A stretch of 6,775 nt of DNA from Candidatus Dormiibacterota bacterium (GCA_003153215.1 PLXL01000172.1:1-6775); one strand, 5' to 3'; positions 1-6,393 are shown, counted from the stretch's first letter. The notes: a model not told the origin generated them from the letters alone. Numbers and translations: made by a program.

Positions 1-2
1 AC

Positions 3-224
3 CCGACGCTCATGTCCCACAGCCCACCCGAGTACAGCCTCACCAGCCGCGAGCTGGACGTGCTGCGACTGATGGCCGAGCACTGCAACAACGCTCAGAT
101 CGGAAAGCGCCTCTTCGTCAGCGAGAACACGGTGAAGACCCACGTGAGCAACATCTTCGCCAAGCTCGGCTGCAGTGACCGCGCCGCCGCCGTGCTGATC
201 GCCTGGAAGGCGCACCTCATCTGA
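3..224 (+). CDS. LuxR/NarL-type transcriptional regulator, C-terminal HTH domain (5' end outside window)
   Basis: This is the DNA-binding domain of a LuxR/FixJ/NarL-family regulator. The visible frame carries the family pattern in order: LTSRELDVLRLMA, then NAQIGKRLFVSENTVKTHVS (the helix-turn-helix with its recognition helix), then IFAKLGCSDRAAAV. The reading frame is open to the left edge with no stop. The first ATG at 12 would give only 70 residues with no sensory domain, so I read this as the end of a longer protein (response regulator, or ATPase- or PAS-type LuxR protein) cut by the window. The product would bind promoter DNA as a dimer. Its signal, phosphorylation domain and targets cannot be judged from here. 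A free-standing 70-residue LuxR-HTH protein (GerE-like) starting at 12 is possible but less likely. It ends in TGA 18 bp before the convergent acyltransferase stop. Confidence 0.85.
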   Translation, partial: PTLMSHSPPEYSLTSRELDVLRLMAEHCNNAQIGKRLFVSENTVKTHVSNIFAKLGCSDRAAAVLIAWKAHLI

Positions 225-242
225 TTCCTGGCAGGGGCCGGC

Positions 243-2186
243 TCACGCGTGGCAGCGCGGCCCGAGGGAGGCGGCTGGGCTGGCCGACGCAGCGGACGAC
301 GGCGGCGGAGGCCAGGATTCCACCGCCTGGGCGATCAGGACGGCCATGGCCTCGGAGCCGATGGGCCCCGGGTGAACTCCGTCACCCGAGAGGTCGCCCC
401 ACATGAAGTACTCCGGGTGCCCTGCGCTCGCCGTGTACCAGTCCACGATCGTGATGCCGGGGACGGCGGCGGCCACCTGAAGAAGCTGCTGATTGATGAT
501 CGCGGGCCAATCTGGGTGCCCGGGATCGTTGCCGGCGTTGACGAGCACCACCTGCTGCAGATGCAGGGAGTTCAGCAGGGCGGCAATTTGGTTGGGATCC
601 CAGCCTGGACCGTTGGTGCCCAGCTCGACGACGAGGCGGGAGTAGAGCTGCCCAGAGGCGTTGAGCTGGGCCAGGAGACCGGGGAGCGCCGACATCGGCC
701 GCGAAACCTGCCCAGTGATGTAGGCGCTGGGCAGCAGGGCGTGCAGGTCCGGAGCGACGTCGATCATGATCGAGTCCCCGACGACGGTCACCGCCAGCGA
801 GCTGGGTGCGGGAGGTGAGGCGGGCGGCGACGGGATGGTGGCCGCGACCGGTGTCGTGGGCGATGGCCCGCACCACTCGTGAGGCAGGCCGAGAACGGCA
901 GGAGCGGGGGGGGTGGTCGGGCCCGGTGCCACGACCAGGCTCGCCGGCAGCGACATGACGCTTGCCGTGGGGGCGGCGGACACCGCCCCGGACAGCCCGA
1001 GACCGGAGGCCCCGAGCAGCAACCCCACCGCGCCGACCCCGGCCCAGAGCCCCATCGGGACACCCCTCACCGACCAGCGTGGAGCCGTGAGGCCGGCGAA
1101 GACGCCGCGGAACCCGTGCGTGCGGATCGGTTCCTCGATGAACCGCCACGAGAGCGCCGCCGCGGCCACGGTCGCACCCGCCTGGGCCAGGGTCAGAACC
1201 GGGCCGGCGGTGCCGACGACGGGAGAGGTGAGAACGATGATCGGGTAGTGCCAGAGGTAGATGCCGTAGGACCGCACCCCGATCCAGCGCAGCGGCGGGG
1301 CGCCGAGAATCCGGCCGAGGAGCGTTGACGGATGGGCGAGCACGGCGACCACCGCCAGGGTCGCGAGCGAGAGGATCACCATCCCGCCGCGGTAGAGGAA
1401 CGTCTCGTATTCGTTGGTGTCGATCACCATGACGACGATGACGGCGATCCCGACCGCGCCCAGGGCATCGAGTCCGCGTCGCCGGAGCGCCGATATGGAC
1501 CCGCTGAGCCGGCGGCTCGGGCAGACGAAGGCCAGTGAGGCGCCGATGAGTAGCTGGAACGCCCGGGTGTCGGTGCCCTCGTAGACGCGGGTGGGATCGC
1601 TGCCCGGCTGGAAGATGGCGGCCATCGCCCAGGCGGAGGCGATGGCCCCCAGGACCACCAGGCCGATGAGCAGCCAGCGCCGATGCACGAATCGGAGGGC
1701 GAGGACGAGGAGCAGCGGCCAGACGAGGTAAAACTGCTCCTCGACTGCCAGCGACCAGAGATGGCCGAGTGGCGAGGGGGGCCCGAAGCTCGCGAAGTAC
1801 GAGACGTGCTGGAACGCGTACCACCAGTTGCTGAAGTAGAGGAGGGCCGCGAGCAGGGCGCCACGGACACCCGCCAGCTGCGAGGGCTCGAGGAGGGCGA
1901 TCCAGAGGGTGACCACCACCAGCATCACCCAGAGTGCGGGGAGCAGGCGCCGCGCCCGGCGCAGCCAGAAGCGACCGAGGGCGATGGCACCCTCCCTCTC
2001 ACGCTCGGCCAGCAACAGGTCGGTGATCAGGTAACCGGAGAGGACGAAGAAGACGCCGACGCCCAGCAGCCCGCCTGAGGCCCAGCCGACGTTCAGGTGA
2101 TAGAGCACAACGGCGAGCACGGCGACGGCCCGGAGGCCGTCCAGGCCCGCCATGTAGCGTCCGTCTCCCCCCGCGGGCCGTGGCAT
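243..2186 (-). CDS. Acyltransferase-3 membrane protein fused to a C-terminal SGNH domain (OatA-like)
   Basis: An integral-membrane O-acyltransferase of 647 residues. The N-terminal ~400 residues match acyltransferase family 3 (OafA/OatA type): DGLRAVAVLAVVLYHL (about 16-31, with the conserved His30), GVFFVLSGYLIT (44-55), RRARRLLPA (76-84), SLAVEEQFYLVWP (145-157), and around ten hydrophobic segments up to about residue 400. A Pro/Ala/Ser/Thr-rich linker (about 405-463) leads to an SGNH hydrolase-like domain: GDSI (470-473, nucleophile Ser472), GTNG (523-526) and DGVH (602-605, Asp602/His605). In OatA-type enzymes the membrane part passes acetyl groups outward and the extracytoplasmic SGNH part transfers them to a glycan; by analogy this protein probably O-acylates a cell-envelope polysaccharide or peptidoglycan. 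The acceptor cannot be told. The end is a Pro/Ser/Ala tail. An alternative ATG at 2153 (residue 12) lies nearer the usual family start; neither start has a strong Shine-Dalgarno. It lies 108 bp downstream of the GNAT gene on the same strand, so co-transcription is possible. Confidence 0.92.
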   Translation of the reverse strand: MPRPAGGDGRYMAGLDGLRAVAVLAVVLYHLNVGWASGGLLGVGVFFVLSGYLITDLLLAEREREGAIALGRFWLRRARRLLPALWVMLVVVTLWIALLEPSQLAGVRGALLAALLYFSNWWYAFQHVSYFASFGPPSPLGHLWSLAVEEQFYLVWPLLLVLALRFVHRRWLLIGLVVLGAIASAWAMAAIFQPGSDPTRVYEGTDTRAFQLLIGASLAFVCPSRRLSGSISALRRRGLDALGAVGIAVIVVMVIDTNEYETFLYRGGMVILSLATLAVVAVLAHPSTLLGRILGAPPLRWIGVRSYGIYLWHYPIIVLTSPVVGTAGPVLTLAQAGATVAAAALSWRFIEEPIRTHGFRGVFAGLTAPRWSVRGVPMGLWAGVGAVGLLLGASGLGLSGAVSAAPTASVMSLPASLVVAPGPTTPPAPAVLGLPHEWCGPSPTTPVAATIPSPPASPPAPSSLAVTVVGDSIMIDVAPDLHALLPSAYITGQVSRPMSALPGLLAQLNASGQLYSRLVVELGTNGPGWDPNQIAALLNSLHLQQVVLVNAGNDPGHPDWPAIINQQLLQVAAAVPGITIVDWYTASAGHPEYFMWGDLSGDGVHPGPIGSEAMAVLIAQAVESWPPPPSSAASASPAASLGPRCHA

Positions 2187-2222
2187 GAAAGAACCGTTCC
2201 TGAGTCTGGAATCATCCCCGCC

Positions 2223-2236
2223 GCCCGGTTTCGGGC
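2223..2236. other. Small GC hairpin in the GNAT-acyltransferase gap
   Basis: GCCCG-GTTT-CGGGC, a 5-bp stem with a 4-nt loop, lies in the 108-bp gap between the GNAT stop and the acyltransferase start. It could be a weak terminator or attenuator, but there is no T-tract and the background is GC-rich, so chance is a real alternative. I see no convincing TANNNT box for the acyltransferase in the rest of this gap. Confidence 0.25.
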
Positions 2237-2294
2237 ACCCGGCCCGCCGGACGGCCGCCCCATCCTACCCCGGCCGTGTCAGCTCCAGGCCTGA

Positions 2295-3140
2295 TCAAAA
2301 GATGACGGTCGCGAACTCCCCGACCTGGCGAAAGCCGATGCGGCGGTAGAGCCTCATGGCCGCCTCGTTGTAGGAGTTCAGGTAGAGGGAGCAGACCGGC
2401 ACCTCGGCGAGCAGCTCGGCACATACCGCGGCCAGGGCGGCCGCGGCCACGCCCCGGCGGCGGAGCTCAGGCCTGGTCCATACCCCCTGGAGCTGGACCA
2501 CCTCCGGGGTCCAGGCGGAGAGCTCGACCTTGAAGGCGATCTCGCCGCCCTCGACGAGCAGGTAGGACCAGCCCCGATCGATCAGGGTCGCCATCCGGTG
2601 CCGCCATCCGATCGGGTCGAGCGCCAGCGGGTCGACGCCCATCTCCTCCCGATGCATCGCGGCGGCCGCCACGGTGAGGCGATCGAGATCGTCGCGGCGG
2701 CCGCGGCGGATGGGCACGCTCCGGCTCGGTATCGAGCCGTCGAGGACCATGACCGGTTGGGGATCCCGGACCTCGATCGGTCGTAGCCGGGAAGCGATCG
2801 ACGCGGCCAGGGCTCGGACGGCCGGGGCCGGGCCGATGATGAGGCGGGGGAGGTGCTGCCGGAGCACCCCGGCGAAAGCCGGGATGTCGCCGGGATTGGG
2901 AATCCATGGGACCACCACGGAGCCGGTCATCATCACGGCCCGGAGCTGGCCCCTCTCCCCCAACCCCCACCAGCCGTCGAGGGACGCGCCCAGCCTCAGC
3001 TCGCTCCTCAGGAAGACATTCGCCACCGGGTCCTGGTCGAGCAGGGCCGCAAGCGGGACGCGGAGATCGGCCCCGAGCCGGTAGGGGTCGGCCTGCCGGG
3101 GGGCGGCGATCTGCTTCCTGCCCCGAATGGTGAGCCTCAT
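2295..3140 (-). CDS. DUF4081-type GNAT family N-acetyltransferase
   Basis: A 281-residue acetyl-CoA-dependent acetyltransferase. The N-terminal half resembles the DUF4081 domain of actinobacterial GNAT proteins: LLDQDPVANVFLRSELRLG (33-51), then WWGLGERGQLRAVMM and a region to about residue 140. The C-terminal half is the GNAT fold: strand VVQLQGVWTRPELRRRGVA (214-232), whose R227-x-x-G230-x-A232 is the acetyl-CoA pyrophosphate loop, followed by SLYLNSYNEAAMRLYRRIGF (251-270), the usual motif B. The acceptor substrate is unknown; related proteins are mostly uncharacterised. The frame stays open upstream to 3512 only because it shadows the DAHP synthase gene. I place the start at ATG 3140. A second ATG at 3158 (six residues longer) has a better-spaced AGGA (3164-3167 read on the minus strand, 5 nt from the ATG) and may be the true start. 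It is divergent from the DAHP synthase gene with essentially no spacer. Confidence 0.85.
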   Translation of the reverse strand: MRLTIRGRKQIAAPRQADPYRLGADLRVPLAALLDQDPVANVFLRSELRLGASLDGWWGLGERGQLRAVMMTGSVVVPWIPNPGDIPAFAGVLRQHLPRLIIGPAPAVRALAASIASRLRPIEVRDPQPVMVLDGSIPSRSVPIRRGRRDDLDRLTVAAAAMHREEMGVDPLALDPIGWRHRMATLIDRGWSYLLVEGGEIAFKVELSAWTPEVVQLQGVWTRPELRRRGVAAAALAAVCAELLAEVPVCSLYLNSYNEAAMRLYRRIGFRQVGEFATVIF

Positions 3141-3156
3141 GGGCGAGAATCCCCGC

Positions 3157-4182
3157 ATGCTGATCCTGATGAGCCACCAGGCCACCCGGAACGAGGTGGA
3201 GAACGTCATCCGCCACGTTCGGGAGCGAGGGTACCGCCCCATCGAGTTGCCCGGCACCGATCGGCTGGCGATCGGGGTCCTGGGAAGCAACCCAGGACAG
3301 ATCCGGGACGCGGTGGTGGGCCTTCCCGGGGTCCTGGCCGCCGTCCCGGTGAGCAAGCCGTACAAGCAGGTCGGGCGGGAATGGCACCCCGAGCCGACCG
3401 TTGTCGACGTCGGGGGAGTGCGCATCGGGGAGGGCGCGCCCTTCGCGGTGGCGGGCGGCCCCTGCGCTGTGGAGTCCCGGGACCAGCTCCTGGAGACGGC
3501 CCGCGCCGTCAAGGGGGCGGGAGCCTCACTGCTTCGAGGCGGCGCCTACAAGCCGCGCACCTCCCCGTATTCCTTCAGCGGCCTCGGAGCGGCGGGCCTC
3601 GAGTACCTCGCCGAGGCAAGGGCGGAGACTGGCCTCCCGGTCGTGACCGAGGTGTTGAGCCCCGGCGACGTGGAGCAGGTGGCGGCGGTCGCCGACATGC
3701 TCCAGGTGGGCACGCGCAACGCCCAGAACTTTGCCCTCCTGGAGGCGGTCGGCAGCGCCGGCAAGCCGGTCCTCTTGAAGCGCGGGCTCTCCAACACCAT
3801 CGAGGAATGGCTGCTCAGCGCCGAGCACGTGGTGAGCCATGGCAACCCGGACGTCGTGCTCTGCGAACGCGGCATCCGCACCTTCGAGACGGCGACCAGG
3901 AACACCCTCGATCTGAGCGCGGTGCCCCTGATCCACTCGCTCTCCCACCTCCCCATCGTGGTCGACCCCTCCCACGCCACCGGGCACCGGGACCTGGTCA
4001 GGCCCATGGCGCTCGCCGCCGTGGCCGCGGGTGCGGACGGCCTCCTGGTGGAGGTGCACCCCAACCCGGACGAGGCCCTCTCGGACGGCCCGCAGTCCCT
4101 GACCCTCGACCAGTTCGCCTCCCTGATGGAGGAGGTGCGCCATCTCCGCGCCGCACTCAGCAAGGTGGCGGAGCCGGCGTAG
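3157..4182 (+). CDS. aroF: 3-deoxy-7-phosphoheptulonate (DAHP) synthase, Thermotoga-type with N-terminal ferredoxin-like domain
   Basis: It catalyses phosphoenolpyruvate + erythrose-4-phosphate to DAHP, the committed step of the shikimate pathway to aromatic amino acids, in the cytoplasm. From ATG 3157 the protein has 341 residues, close to the ~338 of the T. maritima enzyme. Residues 1-70 form the ferredoxin-like regulatory domain (MLILMSHQAT, then IGVLG), which in the T. maritima relative mediates tyrosine feedback. The (beta/alpha)8 barrel follows: AGGPCAVES (Cys103), LRGGAYKPRTSPYSFSG (126-142), GTRNAQNF, LLKRG, DPSHATGH (His273), VEVHPNP (Glu299) and SDGPQSL (Asp310). Cys103, His273, Glu299 and Asp310 are the expected metal ligands. 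No chorismate mutase domain is fused. Upstream in-frame ATGs at 3127 and 3139 exist, but the domain begins at MLIL, with GGGCGAG 9 nt before it. I found no clear promoter; it must lie inside the divergent GNAT gene. The TAG stop overlaps a possible -10 box of the next gene. Confidence 0.96.
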   Translation: MLILMSHQATRNEVENVIRHVRERGYRPIELPGTDRLAIGVLGSNPGQIRDAVVGLPGVLAAVPVSKPYKQVGREWHPEPTVVDVGGVRIGEGAPFAVAGGPCAVESRDQLLETARAVKGAGASLLRGGAYKPRTSPYSFSGLGAAGLEYLAEARAETGLPVVTEVLSPGDVEQVAAVADMLQVGTRNAQNFALLEAVGSAGKPVLLKRGLSNTIEEWLLSAEHVVSHGNPDVVLCERGIRTFETATRNTLDLSAVPLIHSLSHLPIVVDPSHATGHRDLVRPMALAAVAAGADGLLVEVHPNPDEALSDGPQSLTLDQFASLMEEVRHLRAALSKVAEPA

Positions 4183-4185
4183 GAT
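4180..4185 (+). promoter_or_regulatory. Candidate -10 box (TAGGAT) for the zinc-module gene
   Basis: TAGGAT fits the TANNNT -10 consensus and lies 7 nt before ATG 4193, the spacing seen in leaderless promoters. It overlaps the TAG stop of the DAHP synthase gene. The same bases (AGGA at 4181-4184, 8 nt before ATG 4193) would also serve as a Shine-Dalgarno on a transcript reading through from upstream. No good -35 is visible (TCAGCA at 17 bp is weak). Confidence 0.4.
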
Positions 4186-4192
4186 GGGGATC

Positions 4193-4219
4193 ATGCGATC
4201 GCGTCACAGAACGCGGTGA
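4193..4219 (+). CDS. Eight-codon leader reading frame overlapping the next start codon
   Basis: ATG 4193 opens the peptide MRSRHRTR and stops at TGA 4217-4219. The last A of that stop is the first base of ATG 4219 of the following gene (TGATG). It has the only good initiation signal in this gap: AGGA 8 nt upstream, or a TANNNT box 7 nt upstream if the mRNA is leaderless. The following gene has no Shine-Dalgarno of its own. This arrangement fits translational coupling by re-initiation. An Arg/His-rich leader could also sense charged-tRNA supply, but I see no attenuator hairpin to support that. Such a short frame can arise by chance. Confidence 0.35.
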   Translation: MRSRHRTR

Positions 4220-5058
4220 TGCCGCTGTTCCGTCGCGGTGACCACGGGACCGGCTCGCCCGCCCGAGCGGCTCCCTCGGAGCCGCTGCCACCGCCGTCCA
4301 GCATGCCCCCCGCGGCTCTCCCGCCGGCTGCGGCCGGGATGGCGCCTCCGCCGGTGACACCCTTGGCGTCGGCCTCGGTGGTGCCCTCCTCCTCGCCGCC
4401 GATCGCCCGTTTTCCGGCCACCGAGGGAGACCTCGCCTGCCGCGCTCGGGGCTGCCTCAACCACAACGGTGTGCTCTGCCACTACGTCGACCGGAGGGGC
4501 CGGCGCTGCGACACGGCCTGGTGCCCCAATCACTGGGCCACCGTGGGAGGGATCGTCTACTGCCGCCGGCACGCCGGGACGATCGCCGCCATCGGCTACT
4601 TCGACCATCCCTCGGGCATGCCCGACATCGACAACCGCGCCCCCTCGCTGGTCAACTGGGTGGCACGCGATCTCGACGCCTTCGTGGCCGCAACGCTGGT
4701 GCAGAGCGCCACGCAGGGGGAGACCTTCGTCCGGGAGCCGGTGGTCTCCACCCACGCGGATCGCTCCGGAGGCCGGCGCTACGAGCGTGGCTGGAAGCTG
4801 GTTGACCACACCGGGCTGCGCCTCGTGGTCGCGGTCTTCGTCTCCGACGATGAGGAGACCACCATCCGGGTCCGGGTCGGCTCGGGGGTGATCGCCGAGG
4901 GCGTACCACCGTGGATCGAACGCCACCGCCGGGGCATCGAGGTCACGGAGGAGACGGACCGGAGCCAGCGAGGCCTCTTCTACGCCTTTTTCCAGAAGCA
5001 CATCGTTGCCGCGGTCCAGGCCAACCGGGCCATCGACCAGAGCCTTCAGCAGCGCTGA
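4219..5058 (+). CDS. Uncharacterised protein with proline-rich N-terminus and Cys/His zinc-binding-like module
   Basis: I do not recognise this 279-residue protein as a named family. Counting from GTG 4216, one codon before ATG 4219, residues 1-10 read MMPLFRRGDH. Residues 20-62 are low-complexity Pro/Ala/Ser and probably disordered. Residues 75-119 hold C75-x4-C80, C88, C98-x4-C103-x2-H106, C116-x2-H119, plus His83. These are enough ligands for two zinc ions in a cross-brace or treble-clef-like module. Residues ~140-280 look like a soluble alpha/beta domain: LVNWVARDLDAFVAATLVQ, a strand-rich stretch WKLVDHTGLRLVVAVFV, and a helical end with FYAFFQKHIVAAVQ. There is no signal peptide or membrane segment. 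Possible roles are nucleic-acid or protein binding; neither is shown. Codon use is like its neighbours. The frame equals that of the DAHP synthase and is separated from it by the TAG stop only. GTG 4216 is an alternative start; no Shine-Dalgarno precedes either. Confidence 0.8.
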   Translation: MPLFRRGDHGTGSPARAAPSEPLPPPSSMPPAALPPAAAGMAPPPVTPLASASVVPSSSPPIARFPATEGDLACRARGCLNHNGVLCHYVDRRGRRCDTAWCPNHWATVGGIVYCRRHAGTIAAIGYFDHPSGMPDIDNRAPSLVNWVARDLDAFVAATLVQSATQGETFVREPVVSTHADRSGGRRYERGWKLVDHTGLRLVVAVFVSDDEETTIRVRVGSGVIAEGVPPWIERHRRGIEVTEETDRSQRGLFYAFFQKHIVAAVQANRAIDQSLQQR

Positions 5059-5064
5059 CGCTGC
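5049..5064. terminator. Hairpin spanning the zinc-module gene stop codon
   Basis: GCAGCG-CTGA-CGCTGC is a perfect 6-bp stem with a tetraloop containing the TGA stop. CGCTG-CCG-CAGCG (5059-5071) is a competing alternative. There is no T-tract. With the stronger stem that follows it may act as a two-way termination region between convergent genes. Confidence 0.3.
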
Positions 5065-5076
5065 CGCAGCGGCGAG

Positions 5077-5096
5077 GCCGGGCTGAGCGGCCCGGC
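5077..5096. terminator. Likely bidirectional terminator between convergent genes
   Basis: GCCGGGC-TGAGCG-GCCCGGC is a perfect 7-bp GC stem with a 6-nt loop. It is centred in the 63-bp gap between the stops of the zinc-module gene (+) and the cysteine ligase (-). Both transcripts would form it. There is no U-tract, as is common in high-GC bacteria, so efficiency cannot be judged. Confidence 0.45.
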
Positions 5097-5121
5097 GGGG
5101 GGCCAGTCCGGAGCGCCGGCG

Positions 5122-6321
5122 TCAGCGGGCGGCCTGGACCGCCGAGGCTGCGCCGACGAGGTCCAGCAGCTGAGCGAGCAGCGCCGCCCCGTCCTCGGGT
5201 CCCGCGGCCCCGCCCGCGGCGAGCCGATCGGCCAGCCGGTCGGCGACCTGCAGCGCCCCCGGTGCATCCAGGTCGTCGTCGATCCGCTCCAGGAAGCTCG
5301 CCCGCCAGCCGTCGGCCTCCGCGCTCTCCAGGGCTGGACGGGCTCGAGCGGCGGTGGCATAGCGCCGGCGGCGGGCCTCCGCCGCGTCCAGATCGGCGTC
5401 GGTGTATTCCCAGGCAGCGCGGTGGTGGTGGCCCGCGAGGAGCAGCCGGACCGTCGCTGCCGGGACCCTCTCCAGGAGCTGGCGAACAAAGACCAGGTTG
5501 CCGAGCGACTTGCTCATCTTCTCGCCCTGGTACCCGACCATCGCCACGTGGACCCAGAGGCGCACATAGGGGGAGATGCCGGCTCCGGCCGCCTGGGCGA
5601 TCTCGGACTCGTGGTGGGGGAAGATGAGGTCGTCACCGCCTCCGTGGACGTCGATGGGGGTGCCCAGCTCGGCGGTCGAGAGCACCGAGCACTCGATGTG
5701 CCACCCGGGACGCCCGGCTCCCCAGGGCGACGTCCAGCTCGGCTCACCGCTCCGCGATGGCTGCCAGAGGACGAAGTCGAGCGGAGCCCGCTTGCGGGGG
5801 TCGTCGGGGTCGGCGCCTCGCTCGCGTGAGAGGCGCAGCATCTCCTCCACGCTGAGCCCGGAGAGATGCCCGTACGCGGGCAGCTTGGCGACCTCGAAGT
5901 AGACCCAGCCGTCGACCGCGTAGGCCATGCCTGCTTCTCCGATCCGCGAGATCCAGTCAACCATGGCCGGAACATGCTGGCTGGCGCGGGGCGCCGCATC
6001 CACCGCCAGGATGTCGATGGCACCCATGTCCCGGTCGAAGTCGCGGACCACCTGGTCGGCAAGCTCCCGCCAGCCGATCCCCCGGGCCGCCGACACCCGC
6101 ATCATTTCGTCGTCAACGTCGGTGACATTGCGGACGCTTCGTACCGGGTGACCGAGACTGCGAAGCCGCCGGGTCAGGACGTCGAAGGTGTGGTAGGCGA
6201 AGGCGTGGCCGAGGTGGCCGCCGTCATAGGGGGTGATGCCGCAGACGTAGAGGCGGACCGGCCGCTCGCCAGCATCGAGAGGCTGGAGCGACCGGCTGGC
6301 GGTGTCGAAGAGGCGAATCAC
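5122..6321 (-). CDS. Class I cysteine ligase of the CysRS/MshC family, short MshC-like form
   Basis: It activates cysteine as cysteinyl-AMP and transfers it either to tRNA-Cys (CysRS) or to GlcN-inositol in mycothiol synthesis (MshC). Numbering from GTG 6351 (409 residues): CGITPYDGGHLGHAFAYHTF (37-56, Cys37 and HIGH-type HLGH), NVTDVDDEMM, GRPGWHIECS (213-222, Cys221), GGGDDLIFPHHESE (237-250, His246, Glu250) and EKMSKSLGNLVFV (277-289). For MshC: GITPYD, HLGHA, GNLVFV, and only ~127 residues after KMSKS, so the C-terminal anticodon-binding domain of CysRS (E. coli has ~190 residues there) is missing. For CysRS: LDFVLW, SPWGAGRPGWHIECS, and H-x3-E retaining the fourth zinc ligand. I cannot decide the substrate. 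I prefer GTG 6321 (399 residues), which begins VIRLFDTASR like CysRS N-termini and has a -10 box 6 nt upstream. No other mycothiol gene is in the window. Confidence 0.9.
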   Translation of the reverse strand: MIRLFDTASRSLQPLDAGERPVRLYVCGITPYDGGHLGHAFAYHTFDVLTRRLRSLGHPVRSVRNVTDVDDEMMRVSAARGIGWRELADQVVRDFDRDMGAIDILAVDAAPRASQHVPAMVDWISRIGEAGMAYAVDGWVYFEVAKLPAYGHLSGLSVEEMLRLSRERGADPDDPRKRAPLDFVLWQPSRSGEPSWTSPWGAGRPGWHIECSVLSTAELGTPIDVHGGGDDLIFPHHESEIAQAAGAGISPYVRLWVHVAMVGYQGEKMSKSLGNLVFVRQLLERVPAATVRLLLAGHHHRAAWEYTDADLDAAEARRRRYATAARARPALESAEADGWRASFLERIDDDLDAPGALQVADRLADRLAAGGAAGPEDGAALLAQLLDLVGAASAVQAAR

Positions 6322-6327
6322 GGATGC

Positions 6328-6333
6328 AGCATA
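6328..6333 (-). promoter_or_regulatory. Candidate leaderless -10 box (TATGCT) for the cysteine ligase
   Basis: Read on the minus strand, TATGCT (TANNNT consensus) is followed by GCATCC and then GTG 6321, which aligns with the family N-terminus. A -10 box 6 nt before the start codon is typical of leaderless mRNAs in high-GC Gram-positive-type bacteria. No Shine-Dalgarno is seen. The nearest -35-like CTGACT is 20 bp away, too far to be convincing. Confidence 0.5.
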
Positions 6334-6393
6334 GCCGCCGATCGCCGACACCCAGTCAGCCGCCGGCGGGTGCGCGCCGACGGGCGGTGGGGG

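Noticed and set aside
382..1824. 480-residue minus-strand frame inside the acyltransferase gene
   Set aside because: Arg/Pro/Ala-rich shadow of the 243-2186 gene, which has the acyltransferase and SGNH motifs.
3141..3512. N-terminal extension of the GNAT frame to 3512
   Set aside because: It is antisense to the DAHP synthase coding region and low-complexity; the GNAT/DUF4081 similarity begins only after about 3140.
4195..4202. GCGATCGC palindrome, like the cyanobacterial HIP1 octamer
   Set aside because: A single occurrence in GC-rich DNA inside the leader frame; no evidence of repetition in this window.
2853..4241. 462-residue plus-strand open frame overlapping GNAT and DAHP synthase
   Set aside because: Arg/Gly/Pro-rich out-of-frame shadow typical of GC-rich DNA; the genes in the other frames have clear family motifs.
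243..6351. Defence system, phage or mobile element
   Set aside because: None of the genes resembles nucleases, integrases, transposases, toxins or structural phage proteins; the content is metabolic and envelope related.
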